NCBI RefSeq assembly: GCF_000716535.1
Contig: NZ_JNWV01000045.1
Span: 1 to 63,455, forward strand
DNA length: 63,455 nt
Direction of reading: 5' to 3'
From: Streptomyces flaveolus
Lineage (GTDB): Bacteria > Actinomycetota > Actinomycetes > Streptomycetales > Streptomycetaceae
The notes beneath the pieces are model-generated. The model did not search any database. It saw only the letters and a list, made by a program, of their open reading frames with translations, and was not told where the DNA came from. Below are positions 9,134 through 17,084 of the stretch, in pieces. Position 1 is the first letter of the stretch. Every line of letters starts with the position of its first letter. Made by a program: the position numbers and the translations under genes.

Positions 9134-9182
9134 GGTCGGCACCGGCGCCATGGACAGACGATCACCGTCGTCGCCCCGCAGG

Positions 9183-9914
9183 TCAGCCGGCTGCCAGCAA
9201 CGCCCTGAACTCCGGGACCGGTACCGGGGCGCCCAGCGTCTTGTCTTCTCGACGGCGAGTGGCGCCGGAGGACTTGCCACCGGACGGACGGACGTCGTCC
9301 GAGGCCAGAAGAGCCTCCAACGACGCGACGTCTCCGGTCCGCGCCGCCGTGACGAAGGCATCGAGGAGACGTCGGTGCTCAGCCGCATCCACGGACTCCC
9401 GCTGCTCGGCCGACAGGTGCTTGCGGGCCCGGCTCACGATCTTCCGTACATTGACAGGTGTCAGGCCCAGTATCTCGGCGATCTCGGCGTAGCCGTAGTC
9501 GAACGCCTCCCGTAGTACGTAGGCGGCTCGCTCGCTCGGGTTCAGCTTCTCCAGGAGGAGGAGCAGGGCCAGCTCGAGGGCCTCGGCCCGCTGCGCGCCG
9601 ACCTCCGGGTCGCTGCTCGTGTCGACGGGCTCGGGCAGCCAGGGGCCGATGTAGGTCTCGCGGCGTACTCGGGCGGACTGGGCCACGTTGATGGCCAGCC
9701 GGGTCGTCGCACTCGACAGGAACGCCACTGGGTTCACCACCACCGAGCGGTCCGTTCTCTGCCAGCGCAGCCATACGTCCTGGACCACGTCCTCGGCCTC
9801 CGTCGCACTGCCCAGCACGCGGTACGCGATACCGAACAGGCGCGGGCGGACCTCCACGAAGACGGAAACGGCCTCGTCCAGGGTGCCCTCAGTGGAGGGC
9901 GTCTCACGATGCAT
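9183..9914 (-). CDS. ECF41-like sigma factor with lost C-terminal domain (sigma-1)
   Basis: A 243-residue ECF sigma factor. Region 2 includes RPRLFGIAYRVLGSATEAEDVVQDVWLRW (about 28-55). The linker holds the ECF41 signature WLPEP (about 95-99). Region 4 lies near 135-175 (LNPSERAAYVLREAFDYGYAEIAEIL, helix-turn-helix). ECF41 proteins normally continue into a SnoaL/NTF2-like regulatory tail with DGGGK/R and NPDKL motifs. Here the tail starts (HRRLLDAFVTAARTGDVASLEALLAS) but dissolves into PSGGKSSGATRRRED and stops about 55-60 residues short. Both tail motifs are missing, so regulation, and perhaps activity, should differ. No consensus box precedes it. The ATG at 9914 lies in a reasonable context. 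Confidence 0.85.
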   Translation of the reverse strand: MHRETPSTEGTLDEAVSVFVEVRPRLFGIAYRVLGSATEAEDVVQDVWLRWQRTDRSVVVNPVAFLSSATTRLAINVAQSARVRRETYIGPWLPEPVDTSSDPEVGAQRAEALELALLLLLEKLNPSERAAYVLREAFDYGYAEIAEILGLTPVNVRKIVSRARKHLSAEQRESVDAAEHRRLLDAFVTAARTGDVASLEALLASDDVRPSGGKSSGATRRREDKTLGAPVPVPEFRALLAAG

Positions 9915-10167
9915 GATCCTGTGTCTCCGTTCCCCGTGTACCGGTGCTGCCGACGGGCGCGCTCGTGCGACTGCCGTGCACCGGTCCGCCCCATCGGCCG
10001 ACCCCCGAGCACGTCACAACAAGTCACAACGACTTCAACCGTGTCTTCTTCATAGACCGGGGCCATCCTCGATCTGTTACAGATCGATCAGGAAAAGTTG
10101 TCGCGGGCAGTCGAAAAGTGTTGTGCTGTGCGACCTGCGCGGGCCGGGTACACGGTGTGTGGGCGTC

Positions 10168-11070
10168 TCAGTCTTCGACTGCTGTGGAACTGGGGGTGCC
10201 GGGGGCGTGGGGGCGGTTCCAGGTGCGGAGTTTGTCGGGGTTGAGGACGGCCCAGACCTGGATGACGTGGTGGCCCGTGACGTCGAAGCTGATGACGGCG
10301 GCGACCTGGTCGTTGTGGCGCACGACGATCGCGGTGCGGCCGTTGGCGGGGCCGAGGTGCAGGGTGGTGTCGCGGCGGGGAGTGAGGAGGGTGAGGAGGG
10401 TGCGGGCGACGTGCTGGTCGCCGCGCACCGGTCGGGTGAGGGCGCGGACCTTGCCGCCGCCGTCGAAGAACGCGGTGGCGTCCGGTGCCAACAGGGACGC
10501 CAGGTGGGCGGCGTCGGCTGTGACGCAGGCTCGCCGGACCGCGCGGACGATCCTGTCGTGCTGTTGTGGTGTGGTGGGGTGTGCGTGACTGGCACGCAGG
10601 CTGCGGCGGGCCCGGTCGGCGAGTTCGGCGCATTCGCGTGGTGTCCGTCCCACGATGTCGGCGACCGCTCGCGGTGGCATCGCGAAGACGTCGTTGAGGA
10701 CGAACGCCGCCCGTTCGACGGGGGGCAGGGCGCCCAGGGCGCTGAGCAGGGCGTCGTTGATCTCCTCCTCCAGGGCCCGGTGGAGTCCCGCCGCCGTATC
10801 GCCGTCTTCCCCGCCCGAGCCTGCGGGCCGTCGCTCGGGCAGGACGAGGCGCGCCAGGCAGATGGAGCCCGTGGTTTCCGTCAGCCACGCATAGGGGTCG
10901 GTGATGCGTTCTCTCTGGAGATCGGACAAGCCGTACCACTGCCGATAGGTCTCGGTGACGACGTCTTCGGCCTCGGGGCCTGTGCCCAGCATCCAGTAGG
11001 CGACATTGAGCAGATGCCGTCGTTCGTCGAGCAGATCCGCGATGGGCACCGCGTCATCGGCCTGGTCCAT
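10168..11070 (-). CDS. ECF41-like sigma factor with full SnoaL-type tail, apparently autoregulated (sigma-2)
   Basis: A 300-residue ECF sigma factor. Region 2 covers roughly 10-75 (LLDERRHLLNVAYWMLGTGPEAEDVVTETYRQWYGL). Region 4 is near 110-160 (LGALPPVERAAFVLNDVFAMPPRAVADIVG). A SnoaL/NTF2-like domain follows from about 175 with FFDGGGKVRAL and, near the end, VLNPDKLRTW. These two motifs are hallmarks of ECF41; the WLPEP linker motif is absent. The start at 11070 follows GGGAGGATG. A perfect TGTCACA-16-GGTC box lies at 11237-11211, making this the only intact sigma gene here with its own box. That suggests positive autoregulation and makes it the leading candidate for the regulator of the local regulon. 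Confidence 0.88.
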   Translation of the reverse strand: MDQADDAVPIADLLDERRHLLNVAYWMLGTGPEAEDVVTETYRQWYGLSDLQRERITDPYAWLTETTGSICLARLVLPERRPAGSGGEDGDTAAGLHRALEEEINDALLSALGALPPVERAAFVLNDVFAMPPRAVADIVGRTPRECAELADRARRSLRASHAHPTTPQQHDRIVRAVRRACVTADAAHLASLLAPDATAFFDGGGKVRALTRPVRGDQHVARTLLTLLTPRRDTTLHLGPANGRTAIVVRHNDQVAAVISFDVTGHHVIQVWAVLNPDKLRTWNRPHAPGTPSSTAVED

Positions 11071-11210
11071 ACGGCATCCTCCCTCTCACACGGCACCACA
11101 CGCCACAACCGAGATCGGCTGGAGCGACGTCCGTGACGGTCGGCGGACGGAGCACCCGGTCCCGGGATGCCTTGGCCCACGGGCTCGTCCTCGGCGCCCT
11201 CAGCAGTGCA

Positions 11211-11237
11211 GACCGGACAGGCGCGGATCATGTGACA
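11211..11237 (-). promoter_or_regulatory. ECF41-type promoter of sigma-2
   Basis: Perfect TGTCACA (11237-11231), 16 bases, GGTC (11214-11211), minus strand. The GGTC ends 140 bases before the sigma-2 ATG, so a fairly long leader is predicted. Confidence 0.75.
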
Positions 11238-11351
11238 TGAGGACGCGCACTGTCCACCGACACGAGGGAATCCGTGAAACACAACAGTGTGACAGGATGC
11301 TGTTCCGACCCCGATTGCGAGGCGTCGTCCACTGAACGAAGGGACCTGTTC

Positions 11352-12086
11352 ATGCCTGCCATCCTGATCCACGGCGTCCCCGACACCCACCGAGTGTGGG
11401 ACGGCGTGCGGCGGCACCTGACCCGGACCGACGTGGAAGCCTGGGACCTGCCCGGTTTCGGTGCGGCACGCCCGGCCGGCTTCGGCTCCACGAAGGAGGA
11501 GTACGTGGACTGGCTCGTCGAACGGCTGGAGCGGATCGGGGAGCCGGTGGACCTGGTCGGTCACGACTGGGGGTGCATACTCACCGCCCGCGTCGCCTGT
11601 CTGCGTCCCGATCTGGTTCGTACCTGGGCGGGAGGCAACGGGCCGATCAACTCGGAGTACGAATGGCACCCGTTGGCCAAGATCTGGCAGGACCAGGTTG
11701 AAGGCGACCGCTTCATGGAGGAACTGCAAAGGGAACCGTTCGCCGACGACCTGGCGACCGGCTTCGACGTGCCCATCGACCTGGCCCGGGAAATGGCGAG
11801 CCGCGTGGACGGCCCGATGAAGGATTCCATCCTCAAGCTGTACCGGTCGGCTGTGACGATGGGAGCGGAGTGGGAGCCGGAGCTGTCCGCGGTGTCCGCG
11901 CCGTGCCTGGTCTTCTGGGGTGCGCTTGACCCCGCCTGTCAGATCGAGTTCGGGCGCAGGCTCGGCGCCTCCCTGCACGCCTCCGCGGTGCTCGAGTTGG
12001 ACTGTAATCACTGGCCTCTGCTTCAGCGGCCCGCGGAGGTGGCCGAGATCCTGGAGACGCACTGGAGCCGGCACGCAGGCGTGTGA
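11352..12086 (+). CDS. Alpha/beta hydrolase, haloalkane dehalogenase/epoxide hydrolase-like
   Basis: A 244-residue alpha/beta-hydrolase. HGVPDTHRVWD is the oxyanion-loop region. GHDWGC carries an aspartate nucleophile, as in haloalkane dehalogenases and epoxide hydrolases rather than esterases. An acid residue lies in VFWGALDPAC and the catalytic histidine in CNHWPLLQRPAEV. The ATG at 11352 follows GAAGGGACC with normal spacing; an upstream in-frame start at 11274 is less likely. TGTGACA occurs upstream at 11288-11294, but no GGTC lies at the correct distance in either orientation. Confidence 0.82.
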   Translation: MPAILIHGVPDTHRVWDGVRRHLTRTDVEAWDLPGFGAARPAGFGSTKEEYVDWLVERLERIGEPVDLVGHDWGCILTARVACLRPDLVRTWAGGNGPINSEYEWHPLAKIWQDQVEGDRFMEELQREPFADDLATGFDVPIDLAREMASRVDGPMKDSILKLYRSAVTMGAEWEPELSAVSAPCLVFWGALDPACQIEFGRRLGASLHASAVLELDCNHWPLLQRPAEVAEILETHWSRHAGV

Positions 12087-12449
12087 CGATCGCGTCGTCG
12101 GGCCGAAGGAAAGGCCCTGTGCGCGGGCGCCGTTCTCCCATCCGTCCGTGCCGCGGTCCATGGAAGCGGACACGTCACCGTTGGCGAGGCATTCTGAGTC
12201 GGCGGTGAAGGAGCCGCGGTGTCCGGCTGGGTAAATCCCACTGGTGGTTGCAACGGTACGTGATGGGGGCGATGCGGTCTGAGGGTGCTGCGGACAGTAC
12301 CGTCCCGAACCTCGCACAGCTCACGCTGGGCGCGTACGGCCAGATCGGCCCGGATCCACGCGCGAATCCCCATCGCGGCCCTCGGCCATGTCACACCACG
12401 AGGCTCTGACCGGTCTTCATAAGTGAAGCCGAGAGGAACAGAGGACACC
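12087..12449. other. Intergenic region before NDH-2
   Basis: No gene recognised. Its one interpretable element is the ECF41-type promoter at 12389-12415. Confidence 0.45.
12389..12415 (+). promoter_or_regulatory. ECF41-type promoter of the NDH-2 gene
   Basis: Perfect TGTCACA (12389-12395), 16 bases, GGTC (12412-12415). It ends 34 bases before the GTG at 12450. Confidence 0.75.
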
Positions 12450-13799
12450 GTGCGTGAGATCTTGATCGTGGGTGGTGGCTACGCGGGTTTCTACACCGCG
12501 TGGGGCCTGGAGAAGAAGCTGCGACGAGGTGAGGCACGCGTCACCGTGGTCGACCCTCGTCCGTACATGACGTACCAGCCGTTCCTCCCCGAGGTGGTCG
12601 CCGGGTCGGTGGAGGCCCGGCATGCCGCGGTCTCGCTGCGGCGGCACCTGCACCGGACCCGTCTGATCGCGGGCACGGTGACGGAGATCCGCAACAGCGC
12701 GCGCACGGTCACGGTCCGGCCGGAGACCGGGCCGGACTTCGATCTCCACTACGACGTGCTGGTGGTGACGGCGGGAGCCGTCACGCGCACGTTCCCGATC
12801 CCGGGGCTGAGCGACCAGGCGTACGGACTGAAGCATGTCGAGGAGGCCGTGGCGATCCGCGACCGGCTGCTCACCTCGTTCGACCGCGCGGCGACCCTTC
12901 CGCGCGGGCCCGAGCGCCGAAAGCTGCTCACCGTCACCGTCATCGGAGGCGGATTCTCCGGAGTGGAGGGCTTCGGCGAGCTGCTGGCACTGGCGACGGC
13001 CCTGCTCAAGCACTACCCGGAGATCGATGCCGGAGAACTGGCCTTCCACCTGATCGAGGCGCGCGACCGGATCCTTCCCGAGGTCACCGACCGGCCCGGT
13101 GAATGGGTGGTGCGCTCGCTGGAGAAGCGGGGTGCGCGGGTACATCTGAACACCCAGCTCGTCTCCGCTCAGGACGGGCGCGTCGTGCTGTCCGACGGTG
13201 AGGAGTACGACTCGGGCCTGATCGTGTGGACGGCGGGCAACGCGTCCAATCCGATCGTGCACAACCACACCGACCTCCCGGTCGACGAACGTGGCCTGCT
13301 GACGGTGCGTGCGGATCTCCGGGTCGGTACGGACACCGAGGTGGTGCCGGACGTCTGGGCGGCCGGCGACGACGCCTCGGTGCCCGACCTCGCGGCCGGA
13401 CGACCGGACGCCCGCACGGTGCCCAACGCCCAGCACGCCGTCCGCCAGGGCAAGCGTCTGGCGAAGAACATCCTGGCCTCACTGCGTGGCCGGCCGACCA
13501 AGGACTACGTGCACCACAGTCTGGGGGTGGTGGCCACGCTGGGCCTGGGCCGCGGCATCTTCCAGTACCGGCGCCTGGTGATCAAGGGCTTCCCGGCCTG
13601 GCTGATGCACCGGGGCTACCACGTCCTGGCCGTTCCCAGCTGGGAACGTAAGATCCGCGTTTTCGCGGTGTGGGCCACCGCCGCCTTCTACGGCCGCGAC
13701 ATCGTTTCCCTCGTCTCGGTCCAGCACCCGAGAGAAGCCTTCGTCTCCAGCGGCGCCCCACGCCGCAGCGAGGAGCCCAAGGACGCCGTCGCCGGATGA
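12450..13799 (+). CDS. ndh: Type II NADH dehydrogenase (NDH-2)
   Basis: A 449-residue FAD-dependent NADH:quinone oxidoreductase that passes electrons from NADH to menaquinone at the inner face of the membrane without pumping protons. An FAD Rossmann fold begins at residue 3 (ILIVGGGYAGFY). AVVSLRRHLHRT-type sequence follows, and a second nucleotide-binding fold sits near 168 (VTVIGGGFSGVEGFGE) for NADH. The FAD-contact segment VWAAGDDASVPD is near 310. The C-terminal region (RLVIKGFPAWLMHRGYHVLAV...) is the amphipathic membrane-anchoring part typical of NDH-2. The GTG start follows GAGAGGAACAGAGG. It sits alone behind a perfect ECF41-type box, so stress-sigma control of respiration is likely. 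Confidence 0.9.
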   Translation: MREILIVGGGYAGFYTAWGLEKKLRRGEARVTVVDPRPYMTYQPFLPEVVAGSVEARHAAVSLRRHLHRTRLIAGTVTEIRNSARTVTVRPETGPDFDLHYDVLVVTAGAVTRTFPIPGLSDQAYGLKHVEEAVAIRDRLLTSFDRAATLPRGPERRKLLTVTVIGGGFSGVEGFGELLALATALLKHYPEIDAGELAFHLIEARDRILPEVTDRPGEWVVRSLEKRGARVHLNTQLVSAQDGRVVLSDGEEYDSGLIVWTAGNASNPIVHNHTDLPVDERGLLTVRADLRVGTDTEVVPDVWAAGDDASVPDLAAGRPDARTVPNAQHAVRQGKRLAKNILASLRGRPTKDYVHHSLGVVATLGLGRGIFQYRRLVIKGFPAWLMHRGYHVLAVPSWERKIRVFAVWATAAFYGRDIVSLVSVQHPREAFVSSGAPRRSEEPKDAVAG

Positions 13800-13898
13800 G
13801 CCGGCGGTGACGTACCGGGCGGCGGGCGCTTCGCCAGGAGCACCCGTTGCCCGGGGGCGGGCCACTGCCTCCCGGCGTGGGGAAGTACGGTCTCCGGG

Positions 13899-14450
13899 TC
13901 AGGGCTTGGCGGCGCGGTACAGGCCGCGGCCGACACGGCGAATGCGGGAGGCACCGACCAGACGGTCGAGCGTGCTCCGGACGGCGTTGATGCTGCCACT
14001 GTCGGTGTCACGGCCCAGAGCGGCGGCGACATCGCGGGCACGGACGTCGGTGTCCGCGACTTCGGCGAAGTACGCCAGGATCTGTTCGGTCAGCTTGCCG
14101 TACTTCGAGGCGCTGTCGGTCTCGGCCTCGGCCTCCGCGTCGGTGCGGTCGGACGTCCCCCGGCTCTCGTCAGCGTCCTGTGTCGGGCTCGCCGGTGTCG
14201 CTCGCCGCTCGGGCGCCGGCTCTGCCGAGGGCCGTACCTCCACAGGACCGGGTGCCGCGGACGACGCAGCGGCCATGGGCAACAGGGCCTGAAGGGCGCT
14301 GAGGGCTCGCTGCACGGAGTCGAGGTGAGCGGTGACCGCGGAAAGTTCCCTCTCCAGGGCCTGCTTCTGAACCTCCAGCCGGGCCAGGTCCTCCCGGAGG
14401 CTCTCGGCGGTGATCTCGATGTTGCGAGCCGTGGGAGTCACGGAGCCCAT
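13899..14450 (-). CDS. Coiled-coil / winged-helix protein (paralogue B)
   Basis: A 183-residue relative of the protein at 8249-8830. The N-terminal coiled coil (about 10-57, SLREDLARLEVQKQALEREL) and C-terminal winged helix (about 113-180, GKLTEQILAYFAEV ... RARDVAAALGRDTDSGSINAVRS ... RIRRVGRGLYRAA) are strongly conserved. The acidic/proline-rich linker (60-112) differs freely. Retention of both ends suggests both are functional. The ATG at 14450 lies about 75 bases downstream of the same GCATATGATG...CATCCCG element. Family function is unknown to me. Confidence 0.75.
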   Translation of the reverse strand: MGSVTPTARNIEITAESLREDLARLEVQKQALERELSAVTAHLDSVQRALSALQALLPMAAASSAAPGPVEVRPSAEPAPERRATPASPTQDADESRGTSDRTDAEAEAETDSASKYGKLTEQILAYFAEVADTDVRARDVAAALGRDTDSGSINAVRSTLDRLVGASRIRRVGRGLYRAAKP

Positions 14451-14524
14451 GCGTTCCTCTCGTCCTCAACCCTTTTCCGGCGGGCCGCCGATGTGCCGGC
14501 GACGTCAGCCCGGCCCCACACCGG

Positions 14525-14550
14525 CGGGATGCTACCCGGACATCATATGC
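14525..14550 (-). promoter_or_regulatory. GCATATGATG...CATCCCG element before paralogue B
   Basis: Minus strand GCATATGATG (14550-14541) followed 9 bases later by CATCCCG (14531-14525). The word pair and its distance to the start codon match the element of paralogue A, although the intervening bases differ. Confidence 0.5.
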
Positions 14551-14643
14551 AGCGGCCCCCGCGGGTCCGGAACGGAGCGGGCGGACACCGGAGAGCGCGC
14601 GTCGACTGCCGAGACGACTCACCGGATCCGCCCGCGTGCTCTG

Positions 14644-14895
14644 TCAGGGGCGGCCGGTCGTCGAGTGATCGAGCCGTGTGTCGCCTGCCCCGCCAGGGTG
14701 CTTCTGGCCGTCAGCGGGCGCAGCCACCGAGTGCTGCAGTCGCCGTAGGGTCTCGGAGACCGCGTCGATGCGAGCGTCCACCGTGTTGATCGCCTCTCGG
14801 AGCAGGCGCAGCCGTCCCTCGAGCAGCGCCGCCTCCGCCGCCAGCGACGCGGTGGCGGCGGCGGGATCGGTCTGCCGGTCAGTGCTTCGGGGCAT
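14644..14895 (-). CDS. Small coiled-coil protein
   Basis: An 83-residue protein with a heptad coiled coil at about 13-55 (ATASLAAEAALLEGRLRLL...). It resembles the N-terminal halves of the coiled-coil/winged-helix paralogues but lacks the DNA-binding half. It could form mixed coiled coils with them; that is inference. The ATG at 14895 is preceded by a GGACGAGAGA sequence. A perfect ECF41-type box lies 159 bases upstream, which supports real transcription of this otherwise anonymous gene. It may also be a truncated paralogue. Confidence 0.6.
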   Translation of the reverse strand: MPRSTDRQTDPAAATASLAAEAALLEGRLRLLREAINTVDARIDAVSETLRRLQHSVAAPADGQKHPGGAGDTRLDHSTTGRP

Positions 14896-15336
14896 TCTCT
14901 CGTCCTTCCTCGGCTTGTGCCGGAAGCCTGGGCACGGACTCGTCTCCAGCAGCGATCACCCGAACGCGTCGCCTGACGTGTGTCCCTGCCATGCTCCTCC
15001 TTCTTCGCCGCAGGGCTTGAGCGAATGGCGCCGCAAGCCGTCGACACCGCATAGACCAGGCAGTGCGGAGAGCTGTGACAGCCGTGGTCCAGCGCGCCCT
15101 GTTACCGCGTTCTCCCTGCCGCCCAGAGAGGAGGTGAGTGTGTGACGGGCCGCCCCGGGTAAGGGCACCTCGTGAGCGGCCCGTTCGACACCACTCACTG
15201 TATTGCCGTGGAGAATGACATCGACGGCGAGGCCGCATAACAGTGTGTTTCAGTGACACGGTTTCGGGATCCGAGAGATGCGCACGCCATAGCGGCAACC
15301 CTGGTGCCGGAGGGACGTTCGCAAGGAGGACGCGGT
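14896..15336. other. Divergent intergenic region (small coiled-coil gene / sigma-3)
   Basis: No further gene recognised. It contains the minus-strand ECF41-type box at 15080-15054. On the plus side, before sigma-3, I looked for a matching box and found none. Confidence 0.45.
15054..15080 (-). promoter_or_regulatory. ECF41-type promoter of the small coiled-coil gene
   Basis: Perfect TGTCACA (15080-15074), 16 bases, GGTC (15057-15054), minus strand. Confidence 0.7.
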
Positions 15337-16200
15337 ATGGAACCTGTCGGTGACACCCTGCCGATCGCGGAGTTGCTCGACGAGCGGCGGCATCTGCTGG
15401 AGGTCGCTCAGTGGATGCTGGGCAGCCGCATTGCGGCAGAGCGCGTCGCCGACGAGGCGTACCGGCGGTGGTACGGGCTCTCCGACAACCAGCGGGCGCG
15501 GATAACGGCACCACGGGCCTGGCTGACCCAGGTCGTCGGTGGCATCTGCCTGGGACGGCTGGCCCTGTCCGGCCGTCGGGAGGACGCCCAGGGCTCCCTG
15601 TCGGGGAGGGGACAGCGCGTCAGCGGCCTGGAGGGGGAGGCCAGCGCGGTGTTGCTGCGGACGTCGGACACGCTGTCACCGGCCGAGAGGGCGACTTTCG
15701 TCCTCAACGACGCCTTCGGAATGACACCGGGCACGGTTGCGGACATCGTGGGACAGTCCGGGGCGGAACGCGTCGATCCGGCGGACCGGGCCCGTCAAAG
15801 CCATCGGGCTCGGCGCGCACAGCCGACGTCGCCACGTTGGCAGGACGAGATCGCCCGAGCCGTACGACACGCGTGCGCCGACGGGGACGCCGACCGCCTG
15901 GCGTTCCTGCTGGCCCCCGAGGCCACCGCATACTTCGACGGCGGAGGCAAGGTCCGCGCGCTGACGCGGCCCGTCACCGGCGGCGAACGCGTCGCCCGGA
16001 GCCTGCTGACCCTGCTCGCCGGGCACCCCCGCACCACCTTGCACACCCACCCCGTCAACGGACGCACCGGTCTCGTGGTCCGCCACGACGACCAGGTCGC
16101 CGCGGTCATCACCCTCGACATCGCCGGCTCCCGCGTCGTCCAGGTCTTGGTCGTCCTCAACCCCGACAAACTGCGCCGCTGGAATCGCCCTGGCCCCTGA
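15337..16200 (+). CDS. ECF41-like sigma factor (sigma-3)
   Basis: A 287-residue relative of sigma-2, with the same opening (LPIAELLDERRHLLEVAQWMLGS), the same RRWYGLSDNQRARIT segment after region 2, and a full SnoaL-type tail with YFDGGGKVRAL and VLNPDKLRRW. Region 2 has eroded: sigma-2 has PEAEDVVTETYRQWYG where this has IAAERVADEAYRRWYG, losing the normally conserved ED pair. Region 4 (SPAERATFVLNDAFGMTPGTVADIVG) is better kept. Core binding may therefore be weakened. The ATG at 15337 follows AAGGAGGA. No consensus box lies upstream. It appears to be a diverging duplicate of sigma-2. Confidence 0.83.
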   Translation: MEPVGDTLPIAELLDERRHLLEVAQWMLGSRIAAERVADEAYRRWYGLSDNQRARITAPRAWLTQVVGGICLGRLALSGRREDAQGSLSGRGQRVSGLEGEASAVLLRTSDTLSPAERATFVLNDAFGMTPGTVADIVGQSGAERVDPADRARQSHRARRAQPTSPRWQDEIARAVRHACADGDADRLAFLLAPEATAYFDGGGKVRALTRPVTGGERVARSLLTLLAGHPRTTLHTHPVNGRTGLVVRHDDQVAAVITLDIAGSRVVQVLVVLNPDKLRRWNRPGP

Positions 16201-16540
16201 CGGGTCGTCGAGCAGCGGCGACGAAGGCATCGAGCCGCTTGCGGTGCTCGGTGCCGTCGACGCTGTCCCGCTGGTCGTCGGTCAGGTGTTCGCGCGCCCG
16301 ACTCACGGTCTCCCTCACGTCGACGGGGCTGAGCCGCGGTATCCGGTCTGCGGACGCGGGCCGACTGGGCCACGTCGATGTCCAGGTGGTGCCGGACAGG
16401 GACGTTCCGGGACTGACGACGGCGGTACGGTCGGTCCTCTGCCGGCGCAGCCGCACCTCCTGGACGACGTCCTCGGCCTTCGCCGCACCGCCCAGCACGC
16501 GATACGCGATCAGTATCGGGGTGGATTCCTCGCCGGCCTT
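16201..16540 (-). pseudogene. Decayed ECF41-type sigma factor
   Basis: The minus frame reads ILIAYRVLGGAAKAEDVVQEVRLRRQRTDRTAVVSPG, clearly sigma region 2. It then jumps through nonsense to VRETVSRAREHLTDDQRDSVDGTEHRKRLDAFVAAA, the end of region 4 and the start of a SnoaL tail, as in sigma-1. The WLPEP linker and most of region 4 are deleted, and the N-terminal start region is lost. It abuts the 3' end of sigma-3 and is upstream of the WhiB promoter. Confidence 0.72.
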
Positions 16541-16570
16541 CGGAGAAAGCGAGCCCCGGCACCGGTTCCA

Positions 16571-16597
16571 TGTCACAGACACGCCGGCCATTCGGTC
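16571..16597 (+). promoter_or_regulatory. ECF41-type promoter of the second WhiB gene
   Basis: Perfect TGTCACA (16571-16577), 16 bases, GGTC (16594-16597), ending 106 bases before the WhiB ATG. Confidence 0.72.
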
Positions 16598-16703
16598 ATC
16601 TCAAGTGACGAGCGGTGACGTATCGCCCACCCTCGCCTTCGCACTCCGTCACGACGAGCCGCCCCCGGAGACCGTATCCGTCCCTCACCGCAGGAGGTGT
16701 TCC

Positions 16704-17084
16704 ATGGATTGGCGCGAACGGGCACTTTGCCAAGAAGAAGACCCTGATCTCTTCTTCCCGATAGGCAACGTCAACAGTGGCCCGGTGGCGATTCAGACGG
16801 ACGAGGCGAAGGCCGTCTGCCGTCGTTGCCCCGTGAGGGAGCAGTGCTTGGCGTGGGCCGTCGACGCGGACCCCGTGGAGGGCATCTGGGGCGGTACGAC
16901 GGAAGGGGAGCGCCGCCATGCGTCGGCGTACGGCGCGCGCGCCGGGGGAGACGGAAACCGCCGCGTGAGCGCAGGCCGAGTGACCGGACTCGGCCCCGCC
17001 CTCAACCGGCATCCGATCAGGCCGCCGCGTCCCGGTCGACCCGTATCGCGGAGATGTCCAGTGTCAGAGTCACCTTGTCGCTGA
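16704..17084 (+). CDS. WhiB-like Fe-S regulator (second copy)
   Basis: A 126-residue WhiB-family protein. Cysteines C9, C39, C42 and C48 should hold a [4Fe-4S] cluster, and GIWGG follows at 60-64. The opening WRERALCQEEDPDLFFP is typical of the family. After about residue 75 the tail is long and arginine/proline-rich (to SESPCR) and does not resemble other Wbl tails. It runs 68 bases into the convergent YceI gene, so the true stop may have been lost. The ATG at 16704 follows CAGGAGG. A perfect ECF41-type box upstream suggests the sigma factor controls a second, redox-sensing regulator. Confidence 0.85.
   Translation: MDWRERALCQEEDPDLFFPIGNVNSGPVAIQTDEAKAVCRRCPVREQCLAWAVDADPVEGIWGGTTEGERRHASAYGARAGGDGNRRVSAGRVTGLGPALNRHPIRPPRPGRPVSRRCPVSESPCR

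Larger units (their letters stand above)
8831..9182. other. Intergenic region between paralogue A and sigma-1
   Basis: It holds the GCATATGATG element and, at 9110-9133, a 24-base exact copy of part of paralogue A. No intact gene is recognisable. Confidence 0.45.

Noticed and set aside
9999..10032. Repeated GTCACAA words upstream of sigma-1
   Set aside because: They lack a leading T or C in the right context, and no NGTC at 16 bases; not counted as ECF41-type boxes.
11288..11294. TGTGACA before the hydrolase at 11352
   Set aside because: Neither strand has GGTC or a one-base variant at 16 bases; the minus reading gives ATTC.
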